Positions 20,012 to 31,988 of a stretch of 41,667 nucleotides of DNA are shown here, piece by piece (position 1 is the stretch's first letter; every line of letters starts with the position of its first letter). The notes beneath the pieces were generated by a model, which did not search any database, was not told the DNA's origin, and saw only the letters and a program-made list of their open reading frames with translations. Source of the DNA: an uncultured Bacteroidia bacterium. Lineage in GTDB: Bacteria; Bacteroidota; Bacteroidia; Bacteroidales; F082. The position numbers and the translations under genes are program-made. The stretch covers positions 22,563 to 64,229 of the forward strand of contig CADAVB010000039.1 in NCBI GenBank assembly GCA_902791165.1. The letters run 5' to 3'.

Positions 20012-22639
20012 TCAATCCAGGCTGTCGCCCGTTTCGCTGCTGCCTTCCTTGGCCTGACGCTCAAGTTCGAGCTTGCCGAATCGGAGGGTGAAGCCTGCCG
20101 AGATGTAGCGGCTGTTCAGCATCTTTCGGGTGCTGTCGCTGAGATAATAGGGGTTGGTGTTGCTCGAACCTGAACCAATCTTGGCGCCCCAGTTGAAAAT
20201 ATCCTGCACATTGACGAACACCGACAGCCGGCGGTTGAAGAAGTCGCTGCGCATACCCATGTTGAGGAAGTAACGTGCCTTGCGCTCGCTCATCAGGCTG
20301 ATGGTCGGCGAGTTGTAGTTGGCCGAAGCCGTGACTTGCAGTCGGTCGAAGAGCTTGGCCCAGGCATTGACGCGCACGCTCCACGACCATTTGTCGCGCT
20401 GGTCGATCTGATGCACGCCGTTGCGGTCATATTCCATGCGATAGCCATAATCATACACGTTGGCATACAGGCGCACGTTGAAGAATCCCGTGGGACGGTA
20501 GGTCATATTGAGCGAAGTGCCATAACGCCATGAGGTACCCATGTTATAAGGCATAGAATAGCTTACGATACGATCCAGATAGTCGTCATATTCTGCATCG
20601 GTCAGCCTGCTGATTTCGTTGGTGCTCCATCGACCGTAGGCCTCGAGGCCAATGTTGCCGAAACGCTCGAAAAACTTCTGCCAACCTGCTTCGACATTAT
20701 GGGTATAGGCATTTTTGAGTCCGAGTGGATTGCCCGTCGAATAACTGTCATCGCCATACCTGCGGAAGGTGCTGATTTGGTCTTCATCAGGGTGCGACAT
20801 ACGCATCGAATAGTTGAGTTTCCAATTGTGCATCGATTCCGTGCGATAGGTCAAATGGAGGGAAGGACGCACATTGAGGAAATACAGGGTGCTGTCGTCG
20901 GCAAACGGCATGTCACCCTGGTAGTTGTAGCCAATACGATCGCCGCCCACGCCCAAGCCAGTGCTCAAGGTGAAACCACCCCAACGGTGGGTCCAGTTGA
21001 CATCGCCTACGACACCGGTTTCAACGCCTTTGAAATGATAGGTGCGAAGCACGTCGATACTGTCGTAGCTGATGCCGCCATCTTTGGAATAGAAACGCTT
21101 GTAGTCGCTGTTGCTGAGCTGATTATCGACACGCAAGCCATAGCTAAGCTCGCCGTCTTCACTGTAAGGCCGGTTGTAGCGCGCATCGAGATTAAAGCCG
21201 AAACCATTCTGATTGCTCAACAGGTATCGGTTTTCATCAAGATCGGTGTAAACGTCATAGAATCGGTTGTTGTAATAGTCAGAAGCATTTCTGTTGAACC
21301 TGCCATTCAGGCCGACGCGGAGGTTGTGACCGTTGTCGTCAAACTTCTTGGTGTAGTCTGCTCCAAAATGGCCGAAACCCGATTGCGAAAGGGTTGTGTC
21401 GCCCATGCTGTAGGCCAAAATGCTGTCGAAGGGCTGCAAGAAGAAGGTTTGCTCTTCGCGGCGGCTGCCAAGACTGCGATTGTTATTGTAGAAGCCGCCA
21501 GCATCGAAGGAGATGTCGCTCGTCGAGTCAATCTCATAGTCGATATTCATGAAAACATTGCCGCTGATGCTACGGTTGTCTTCTTTTTGGGTTGTCGTCT
21601 TGTACCACACAGAGTCATACAAGCCTTCAGTGGCAGCGTCCTCGAGCTTCAGTTCCCAACTGTCGGTCGTGTTAATTCTGTTGCTGTAACGCCCTGAAGC
21701 AAAAAGGTTGACGCTGAGTTTTTCCTTCTTCCACATGTAGCTCACCCAAGGCGAAACGAAGGGCTGGTTGGATCCGTTCACGCCAAAGCTGATGAATTGG
21801 TTGCTCTTGATGTGCGCCGAGGTCACGATGTTGATGACGGCCTCTGCATCTGTGGCATATTTGGCCGATGGGTTGGTGATGGTCTCAATGCGCGCAATGG
21901 CGTTGGCGGGTAGCGTTTGGAGGTATGTCTTCAGGTTTTCCTCGGTGAGTTTCGAGGGTTTGTCGTTCACCCAAATCTCCACGCTCGACACGCCGCGCAG
22001 GGTGATGTTGCCCTCCACGTCCACCTCCACGCCAGGCGCGTTCTGCAAGGCATCTTCGGTGGTTCCCGTTTGAATGGACGGGTCCTCGCTGACGTTGTAA
22101 ACCAATTTCTCGCCTTCCATGGCATAGAGCGGCCTTTCGGCGGACACCGTAACTTCGCCCAGCGAGGTCACGCCCGGATTGATGCGCAAAGTGCCGATGT
22201 TGGTATTGTTGGTCACATGGAACGAATGCAGATAGTTCTCGTATCCGATGGCCGACACGCGCAACACGAATCCCCCTTGCGGCACGCCGTTGATTTCAAA
22301 TGCGCCGTCCATATTGCTGATGCCGCCCTTGACAAACTCGTTATCGACAGAGTCGAGCACGGCCAGATTGACAAAAGGCATGGTTTCGCCCGTCTTGGCG
22401 TCGCGCAACACGCCAACCACCGTGAACGTGTCGCCTTCGCGCACTTTCTTCTTTGGCTTCACGGTGGGCATATTGCCTTCCGTTTGGCCCCATTGCCTGT
22501 CGCCGCCAAACGGAGGACGACCACCAGGGGGACGACCACCGGGGGGACGACCACCTCCAGGAGGTTGTGCTATGCAGAATAAGGTCGAAAAAAACATTAC
22601 GAGAGCCAACATCACTCTCAACGAAACTAACTTCTTCAT
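20012..22639 (-). CDS. Outer-membrane beta-barrel protein (CarboxypepD_reg + OMP_b-brl_3 type)
   Basis: An 875-residue TonB-receptor-like protein. A signal peptide (to FCIAQ) is followed at once by three RPPGG-type repeats, a CarboxypepD_reg-like domain (TFTVVGVLRDAKTGETMPFVNLAV), a short plug (EDALQNAPGVEVDVEGNITLRGVSSVEIWVNDKPS... ITNPSAKYATDAEAVINIVT) and a large barrel. This matches the PF14905-type outer-membrane family widespread in Bacteroidota, whose cargo is unknown. The start is the ATG at 22639; a tandem 25-bp duplication puts a second, out-of-frame copy of the same start region just upstream. It lies downstream of the enolase terminator, so it needs its own promoter; only a weak match (TATCTATG, minus strand) is visible. 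Confidence 0.85.
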   Translation of the reverse strand: MKKLVSLRVMLALVMFFSTLFCIAQPPGGGRPPGGRPPGGRPPFGGDRQWGQTEGNMPTVKPKKKVREGDTFTVVGVLRDAKTGETMPFVNLAVLDSVDNEFVKGGISNMDGAFEINGVPQGGFVLRVSAIGYENYLHSFHVTNNTNIGTLRINPGVTSLGEVTVSAERPLYAMEGEKLVYNVSEDPSIQTGTTEDALQNAPGVEVDVEGNITLRGVSSVEIWVNDKPSKLTEENLKTYLQTLPANAIARIETITNPSAKYATDAEAVINIVTSAHIKSNQFISFGVNGSNQPFVSPWVSYMWKKEKLSVNLFASGRYSNRINTTDSWELKLEDAATEGLYDSVWYKTTTQKEDNRSISGNVFMNIDYEIDSTSDISFDAGGFYNNNRSLGSRREEQTFFLQPFDSILAYSMGDTTLSQSGFGHFGADYTKKFDDNGHNLRVGLNGRFNRNASDYYNNRFYDVYTDLDENRYLLSNQNGFGFNLDARYNRPYSEDGELSYGLRVDNQLSNSDYKRFYSKDGGISYDSIDVLRTYHFKGVETGVVGDVNWTHRWGGFTLSTGLGVGGDRIGYNYQGDMPFADDSTLYFLNVRPSLHLTYRTESMHNWKLNYSMRMSHPDEDQISTFRRYGDDSYSTGNPLGLKNAYTHNVEAGWQKFFERFGNIGLEAYGRWSTNEISRLTDAEYDDYLDRIVSYSMPYNMGTSWRYGTSLNMTYRPTGFFNVRLYANVYDYGYRMEYDRNGVHQIDQRDKWSWSVRVNAWAKLFDRLQVTASANYNSPTISLMSERKARYFLNMGMRSDFFNRRLSVFVNVQDIFNWGAKIGSGSSNTNPYYLSDSTRKMLNSRYISAGFTLRFGKLELERQAKEGSSETGDSLD

Positions 22640-22670
22640 TGTACAACGAAACTAACTTCTTCATTGTACT
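22621..22670. repeat. Two tandem 25-bp copies spanning the start codon of the barrel gene
   Basis: Copies 22621-22645 and 22646-22670 differ only in the last base. Each holds the minus-strand ATGAAGAAGTTAGTTTCG. Because 25 is not a multiple of 3, the upstream ATG (22664) is in a different frame from the true start (22639). Confidence 0.95.
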
Positions 22671-22734
22671 AAAATTTGGGTGCATAGATAAACATCTTTC
22701 CCGAAAGGCTCGGTTTGTTTTTGTCCCAACCTAC

Positions 22735-22768
22735 CAAAAGCGCGGACAAACTCTCATTTGCCCGCGCT
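22735..22768 (-). terminator. Rho-independent terminator after enolase
   Basis: On the minus strand AGCGCGGGCAAA and TTTGTCCGCGCT pair (12 bp, one G-T) around a 6-base loop and are followed by TTTT, 21 bases after the intended enolase stop codon. Confidence 0.75.
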
Positions 22769-22783
22769 AAAATGTCAGGTTCA

Positions 22784-26689
<3,906 letters not shown>

Positions 26690-26706
<17 letters not shown>

Positions 26707-28327
26707 AATAGATAGCCCAACCTTTGCTGCCATGCTCCGCCAAGGCGCGGTGCAACTGGGGCGTGACAAAAAGGTCATCAACGACCTGAACGTGTTCCCC
26801 ATCCCCGACGGCGACACGGGCGACAATATGCTGATGACCCTCAAGGCGGGCTGCACGGCCTTGAAAGACAATATGGGAACGCTGTCGGAATTGGCTTCAG
26901 CCGCCTCTTCTGGGATGTTGCTCGGCGCGAGAGGCAACTCCGGCGTGATTCTTTCGCGCATCTTCGCAGGTTTGGCAAAAGGCCTGAAAAACATGGTGGA
27001 AGCCGACGCAAAAGCCTTCGCCAAAGCCATGCAAGCGGCTGTGGACGAGGCTTATAAGTCGGTTCCTGTTCCCGTTGAGGGCACCATCATCACCGTGTTA
27101 CGCGAAGGCGCGGCAGGCGCTGATGCCAGTGGCGACCTCAACCATTATTTTGAAACCCTGTTGGAGGCCATGCAAACCTCCCTTGACCATACGCCCGAAC
27201 TGCTGCAAGTGCTGAAAGAAGCAGGCGTGGTGGACAGCGGCGGAGCGGGCTTGCTGAGCATCTTCCGTGGCATGAACGACGCGCTGAACGGCAACATTTC
27301 AGACGAAGAAATCGTCCCAACGACAGCCCCGACACCGACCGTTGAACTCGAAAAGTTCACCGAAAACAGCACCCTTGAATTTGGCTATTGCACTGAGTTT
27401 CTGCTCCGTCTGATGCGCTCCAAGGTCGATTTGGGAACCTTCGACGAGAAGGTGGTTTTCGACTACCTGAACCGCGTGGGCGAATCAGTAGTGGCTTTCC
27501 GCGAAGACTCTATAATAAAGGTGCATGTGCATACTTTCACGCCCGGCGTGATTCTCAACGAAATGCAGAAATACGGCGAGTTCCTGACCCTCAAAATCGA
27601 GAACATGGCACTGCAACACCATCAATCGACCAACCAAGACAACGCCTCGTTCAAGACACCGCCCAAGAAATACGGCGTGGTGACGGTGGCCTCGGGCGAA
27701 GGCCTCATCAACGCCTTCCGCGAAATCGGGGCCGACGAGGTGATTGCCGGTGGCCAGACGATGAACCCTTCGACACAGGACTTTTTGGATGCCTTCGCGA
27801 GAATCAACGCGCAACACATCCTCGTGTTCCCGAACAACAAGAACATCAAAATGGCCGCCGACCAAGCCGCCGAACTTTATAAAGGTGCTGACATTCATGT
27901 GCTTCCATCGGCCACCATCGGCGAAGGCTACTACGGCATCGGTTCTATCGACCGCGACAATGCCAATGTCGAGGAAGTCATCGCGAGCGTCACGGAAATC
28001 ATGCAAAGCGTGGTAACGGGCATGGTCAGCACCGCCATCCGCGATGCCGAGGGCGACCAAGTGAGCGTCCGCAAGGGCGATTATGTCGGATACAGCGGCA
28101 AGCAACTCCTCAGCGACAGTCCCGACCGCGAAACCGCCGTCAAAGCCTTAGTCGAGAGCCTTGGTGCCGCCTCCCGCGATGTGATGCTCATCTTCTTCGG
28201 TGAGCAAGTGCCTCAAAATGAAGCAGAAAGCCTCGTTGCCGACCTGCAAAACCAATACAAGAACCTTGAAATTATGTTGAACAACGGCGCACAGCCAGTT
28301 TATGACTATATAATCGTTTGTGTATGA
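26690..28327 (+). CDS. fakA: Fatty acid kinase catalytic subunit (DAK2 domain), FakA
   Basis: A 545-residue cytoplasmic kinase that phosphorylates fatty acids held by a FakB (DegV) partner, giving acyl-phosphate. The N-terminal DhaL/DAK2 domain shows the Mg-ATP motif NVFPIPDGDTGDNM (D40, D42, D45) followed by GARGNSGVILSR and VPVEGTIITVLRE. The C-terminal half (from about residue 330, KYGVVTVASGEG) is the FakA regulatory and partner-binding part (GGQTMNPSTQDFLDA, VLPSATIGEGYYGI). Its ATG lies inside the end of the transporter gene, indicating translational coupling. A fakB gene follows 121 bases on. Gene symbol assigned from domain organisation plus the adjacent degV-type gene. Confidence 0.88.
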
Positions 28328-28340
28328 ATGTTTTTCTGAA

Positions 28341-28408
28341 AATGACCATGACAGCTTTTACAAAAAAAGTTGAAGTTCAACCATTTGGAACAAGCTGTTA
28401 TAGTCATT
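28341..28408 (+). other. Large imperfect stem-loop between fakA and fakB
   Basis: Arms 28341-28357 and 28392-28408 pair over 17 bases with one mismatch and one G-U. GTTATAG (28397-28403) in the right arm can instead pair with CTATAAC at 28425-28431, so two mutually exclusive hairpins are possible. No T-run follows. Role unknown; attenuation or RNA processing is conceivable. Confidence 0.4.
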
Positions 28409-28448
28409 GTCACAAGTCATAGTCCTATAACAAAATAATACCATCAAA

Positions 28449-29318
28449 ATGCTGACATTCTTTAGCGACACCGATTGCGACATCACTCCCAAGGAGTGCG
28501 CCGCATACAACATCAAACTCATTTCGATGCCTTACACCGTGGGCGAACAGGTGATTTATCCCTACATCGACTTCGACGAATTCGATTCCCACAAGTTCTA
28601 CGACATGCTTCGTGCCGGCACCATGCCGACCACCAGCGCGATGAGCGAAGAGGTTTATACCCAGTACTTTGAGCCTGAATTTGCCGCCGGAAACGACATC
28701 CTCTATGTGCATTTCTCATCGGGCACTTCCAACACCTTCACCATTATGAATCAGGCGGTGGAGAAACTGAAAGCAAAGTATCCCGAAAGGAAGTTCTATG
28801 AAGTGGACACTTTGGGAATCAGTGCGTTATGTTATAACATTGTCCTCGAAGTGGCCGACCTGCTGAAAGCGGGCAAGACCGCCGAGGAAATCGTGGAATG
28901 GGCCAAGGTGGAAGTGCCGAAATTCCCGATGTATTTCTTCGCCGACGACCTGAAGTTTTTCCGTCGCAGCGGTCGCGTGAGCGGCTTGGCCGCCACGATG
29001 GGCGGCTTTATCGGCATCCGGCCCATCATCCACCTCAATGACGAGGGCAAGATGGTGAGCATCGGCAAGGAAACGGGCCGCGCCAAGGCCATAGCGCGTT
29101 TGGTGCAATATGTCGAAGACCTCGGCGAGGACGTGAAAGCCCACCGTGTGGTCATCGGCCACTCTGACTGCCCCGATATCGCCGCCGAAGCCGAACGGCA
29201 ACTGAAAGAGAAGTTCGGCCAAGACCTGAACGTCATCACCACCGTCGTCAATCCCACCATTGGCAGCCACTGCGGGCCTAATGGTTTGGGGATTTGCTTC
29301 CATGCTAAGCATCGTTGA
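28449..29318 (+). CDS. fakB: DegV-family fatty-acid-binding protein, FakB
   Basis: A 289-residue DegV fold protein that presents a fatty acid to FakA. Residues expected to bind the carboxylate or phosphate are all present: T61 in MPTTSAMS, the SSGTSNTF loop (90-97), the DLKFFRRSGRVSG helix, and H274 in GSHCGPNGLG. These align with T61, S93 and H266 of the S. aureus FakB proteins as I recall them. Location behind fakA and ahead of plsX and acp supports acyl-phosphate production. Which fatty acid it prefers cannot be read from the sequence. Confidence 0.88.
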   Translation: MLTFFSDTDCDITPKECAAYNIKLISMPYTVGEQVIYPYIDFDEFDSHKFYDMLRAGTMPTTSAMSEEVYTQYFEPEFAAGNDILYVHFSSGTSNTFTIMNQAVEKLKAKYPERKFYEVDTLGISALCYNIVLEVADLLKAGKTAEEIVEWAKVEVPKFPMYFFADDLKFFRRSGRVSGLAATMGGFIGIRPIIHLNDEGKMVSIGKETGRAKAIARLVQYVEDLGEDVKAHRVVIGHSDCPDIAAEAERQLKEKFGQDLNVITTVVNPTIGSHCGPNGLGICFHAKHR

Positions 29319-29363
29319 TGTGAGGTTTCAGGTCGCCAAATGAAAGTCAATAATCAAAAATTT

Positions 29364-29422
29364 CACTATCTATTTTGTATATTACAAAAAAGATAGTAAT
29401 TTTGCATCGAAAACAGATAGTG
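29364..29422 (+). promoter_or_regulatory. Promoter with repeated ACTATCT/AGATAGT operator-like sites
   Basis: The -33 TTTG (29374-29377) and -7 TAATTTTG (29397-29404) are 19 bases apart. The hexamer core TATCT/AGATA recurs three times around them: CACTATCT (29364-29371, inverted), AGATAGTA (29391-29398) and AGATAGTG (29415-29422). The last covers the start of the transcript. The arrangement suggests binding of a repressor, possibly the gene's own product. Confidence 0.55.
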
Positions 29423-29434
29423 AAAGGAATAGTT

Positions 29435-30556
29435 ATGGAAAACCCATTTGCACTTGTGCCGTATGTGTCGAGAGACCTTTTTTGCGACCGAGAGAAAGAA
29501 ACCGAAACCGTTTTGGAGTACCTCCTCAACGGCTCCAACGTGACCTTGATTTCGCCGCGCCGCTACGGAAAAACAGGGCTGATTTATCGTGTGTTTGACG
29601 AAATCAAGCAACGAAAAATCAATGTAAATACCTGTTACGTTGATATATACGCCACAGAGAAGTTGGAAGACTTTATCAAGACTTTTTCCGAGGCGGTGGT
29701 TGCCTCCTTGGACAGAAAAAAAGGTGCCAAAGCCTTTCTCCAGTTCTTGGGTGGCTTGCGCCCGATGTTGAGTTACAATCCTCTCACCGGCAATCCCGAA
29801 CTGACGATGACTTTCCTATCTGATTACGAGAAGCGGCACACCCTTGCGTCCATTTTTGAGTTCCTTGAGAAGTTGGACAAAAAGACCATTGTGGCCATCG
29901 ACGAGTTCCAGCAGGTGAGGAAATACGGCAACAACATGGAGGCTTTGCTGCGTTCCTACATCCAGCCGCTGCGGAATGTGCAGTTTGTCTTTTGCGGGAG
30001 CAAGAAACACCTTATGGCTGAGATGTTTACGGATGCCCGAAGCCCGTTCTACGAAAGCACGCGTTGCCTTTATCTCGAGAAAATTGATAGGGAAATCTAT
30101 GCGGATTTCATCGTGAGAATGTTCGCAAAAGGAAAGAAAAACATCACCGAAGAGGCTGTCGATTTCATCCTCGATTGGACCAAAGCGCACACGTTTTACA
30201 CCCAATCGCTGTGCAACCATGTGTTTTTGAAAAGCGGGAAAAACATTGGTTTACAGGATGTTTTGTTGTCAGCGCGACAACTCCTCATCGAAAATGAACA
30301 GACTTTCTTCCAATGGCGCGACCTACTCACCCCGTTGCAATGGAACTATCTGAAAGCCGTGGCCAAGGAGCAAGCCGTTGATAAGCCGTTTGCAACGAGT
30401 TTCATCCAAAAATACCACATCGGCACTTCGGCCAATTCAAGCAGAATTTTGGAAGCCTTGCTTGACAAGGAACTCATCTTGGCCACCTCGACCGAAGACG
30501 GTGTTTCCTATAGCGTTTATAATATGTTCCTTTCGCGGTGGTTAGAGGCGCAATGA
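29435..30556 (+). CDS. Archaeal-type/STAND-related ATPase with C-terminal winged helix
   Basis: A 373-residue P-loop ATPase. Walker A is SPRRYGKT (40-47), Walker B IVAIDEF (about 152-158), and a sensor-like strand QFVFCGSKKHLM follows. The C-terminal third (LTPLQWNYLKAVAKEQ... SSRILEALLDKELILA) reads as a winged-helix domain. This matches the ATPase_2-type family common in Bacteroidales, often annotated only as ATP-binding protein. Function is unknown; roles in DNA-related switching or stress have been proposed for relatives. ATG 29435 (MENPFALV) is preferred because the upstream possible starts fall inside the promoter. Solitary gene with its own promoter and operator-like repeats. Confidence 0.8.
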   Translation: MENPFALVPYVSRDLFCDREKETETVLEYLLNGSNVTLISPRRYGKTGLIYRVFDEIKQRKINVNTCYVDIYATEKLEDFIKTFSEAVVASLDRKKGAKAFLQFLGGLRPMLSYNPLTGNPELTMTFLSDYEKRHTLASIFEFLEKLDKKTIVAIDEFQQVRKYGNNMEALLRSYIQPLRNVQFVFCGSKKHLMAEMFTDARSPFYESTRCLYLEKIDREIYADFIVRMFAKGKKNITEEAVDFILDWTKAHTFYTQSLCNHVFLKSGKNIGLQDVLLSARQLLIENEQTFFQWRDLLTPLQWNYLKAVAKEQAVDKPFATSFIQKYHIGTSANSSRILEALLDKELILATSTEDGVSYSVYNMFLSRWLEAQ

Positions 30557-30587
30557 TAAGTTTTCCAAAGATTTCAAAAGAATTGCC

Positions 30588-30595
30588 TATTTTTG
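30588..30595 (+). promoter_or_regulatory. -7 box TATTTTTG of the acyltransferase-fold gene
   Basis: Exact consensus 82 bases before the ATG at 30678. The leader holds a C/T- then G-rich stretch (30598-30633, CTCCTTCAAAGGGGG then GAAGGGTGGGGG) able to fold into a hairpin. Confidence 0.5.
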
Positions 30596-30677
30596 CACTC
30601 CTCCTTCAAAGGGGGTGCCCGAAGGGTGGGGGATTAACTATACAAACAAATAAACAATTGAGCAACTGCATATTAAA

Positions 30678-31796
30678 ATGGTAACCATAGAAGAAGTCAA
30701 AACCAAAAAACAGCAAAAGGAGTTCATCGACTTCCCGCTGAAACTCTACAAGGGCAACCCGTACTACACGCCACCCTTGTACATGGACGAGAAGAAAATC
30801 TTCCGTAAGGACTTTGTTTACAACGATATGTGCGAATCCGTCCACTTCAACGCATACAAGGATGGCAAGATGGCAGGGCGCATTTCTGGCATCCTGCAAC
30901 GCGCCGCCAACGAAAAGACGGGCAAGAAACAAGTGCGTTTCAACCACTTCGATGTCATTGAGGATGAAGAAGTTGCACAAAAACTGCTCAAGACCGTGGA
31001 AGACTGGGCCGTCAGCAAGGGCATGAACGAAGTGGTAGGACCGTTGGGCTACTCCGACCTTGAGCGCGAAGGCCTGCTGATTGAGGGTTTCGACTATCCC
31101 GCCACCTTCGAGGAGAGCTATAACTATCCTTATTATCAGACCTTTATCGAGAATTTCGGTTACCAAAAAGATGTGGACTGGACGGGTAGCCGCCTGCGCG
31201 TTCCCAAGGACTACGACGGCGAGGTGGATAAGTTGGCCGCTTTCGTGATGAAACGCTACAACCTGCACCTCGGCACGGCACGCAACACCAATGAATTCCT
31301 CAAGAAATACGCCGACGGCATCTTCGAATTGCTTGACAAGTCCTACGAACTGCTTTACGGCACCGTGCCTTTCACCGAAGGCATGAAAAAGATGATGATT
31401 GACAACTTCCGATTGGTCATCAACGTGAAAAACGTGGCCGTCATCCTCGACGAGAACGAGAAGATGATTTGCTTCGGGCTGACTTTCCCCGGCATCGCCG
31501 ACGCGGTGAGACCTTCGGGCGGAAAACTGACACCGCTTACATTAATAAGGCTGCTCAAGACCCTGAGAAAGCCCGATGTCATCGACCTTTGCCTCCTCGG
31601 TGTGGAACCCGAATGGCTCAACCGTGGCGTGAGCGTCATCGTTTCCGCCGAATTGATGAAGATGCTCCGAAATGTGAAATACGCGGAAACCAACGCCAAT
31701 TTGGAGGAGAATTACGCCATCCAAAATCAATGGAAACGGTTTGATGAAGAGAAGATTAAACGCAGACGTTGTTATGTGAAAGTGTTAAGTGTGTAG
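30678..31796 (+). CDS. GNAT-fold (YghO-like) putative N-acyltransferase
   Basis: A 372-residue cytoplasmic protein without signal peptide or membrane helix. It shows features of the two-domain acyl-CoA N-acyltransferase fold: an N-terminal half with YMDEKKIFRKDFVYNDMCES and GPLGYSDLEREGLLIEGFDYPATF, and a C-terminal half with VAVILDENEKMICFGLTFPGIADAV and GVEPEWLNRGVSVIVSAELMK followed by ETNANLEENYAIQNQWKRF. Relatives are annotated as YghO-type or hypothetical. Substrate unknown; position upstream of plsX and acp hints at acyl-thioester use (inference). The last codons (VLSV-stop) are already part of the period-7 repeat that follows. Confidence 0.7.
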   Translation: MVTIEEVKTKKQQKEFIDFPLKLYKGNPYYTPPLYMDEKKIFRKDFVYNDMCESVHFNAYKDGKMAGRISGILQRAANEKTGKKQVRFNHFDVIEDEEVAQKLLKTVEDWAVSKGMNEVVGPLGYSDLEREGLLIEGFDYPATFEESYNYPYYQTFIENFGYQKDVDWTGSRLRVPKDYDGEVDKLAAFVMKRYNLHLGTARNTNEFLKKYADGIFELLDKSYELLYGTVPFTEGMKKMMIDNFRLVINVKNVAVILDENEKMICFGLTFPGIADAVRPSGGKLTPLTLIRLLKTLRKPDVIDLCLLGVEPEWLNRGVSVIVSAELMKMLRNVKYAETNANLEENYAIQNQWKRFDEEKIKRRRCYVKVLSV

Positions 31797-31869
31797 TGTT
31801 GAGTGTTGAGTGTTGAGTGTGTAGTGTTTAGAGTTTAGAGTCAGTTTAGAGTTTAGAGTTGAGAGTTTT
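31782..31869 (+). repeat. Period-7 repeat array (GTGTTGA/GAGTTTA type), about 13 units
   Basis: Units read GTGTTAA, GTGTGTA, GTGTTGA three times, GTGTGTA, GTGTTTA, GAGTTTA, one shortened pair, GAGTTTA, GAGTTGA, GAGTTTT. The first two units overlap the end of the preceding coding sequence and supply its TAG stop. Confidence 0.85.
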
Positions 31870-31870
31870 G

Positions 31871-31968
31871 GGAACCCCGTAGGGGTGACGGGATAATAGG
31901 CAGGCGGTGTAAACCCCTGCCGACAAAAAACAAAAACAAAAACAAAACAGGAACCCCGTAGGGGTGAC
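31871..31968. repeat. Paired 19-bp palindromic repeats upstream of plsX
   Basis: GGAACCCCGTAGGGGTGAC occurs at 31871-31889 and 31950-31968, each containing CCCC-GTA-GGGG. Between them lie a GGCAGG/CCTGCC hairpin and an A-rich CAAAAA run. They resemble palindromic intergenic elements of Bacteroidales; no promoter consensus is visible in this gap. Confidence 0.7.
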
Positions 31969-31988
31969 AGCAAAACAAAGACACAAAC

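Noticed and set aside
17259..22639. TonB receptor plus second barrel as a SusC/SusD-type polysaccharide locus with the GH97 enzyme
   Set aside because: No SusD-like lipoprotein is present, the receptor lacks SusC length, the barrel gene is on the other strand, and each gene has separate transcription signals.
31782..31869. CRISPR array or variable-number phase switch read from the heptamer repeats
   Set aside because: Units are 7 bases, degenerate and have no spacers; no cas genes are present. A frame-switch role is not supported because most units lie after the stop codon.
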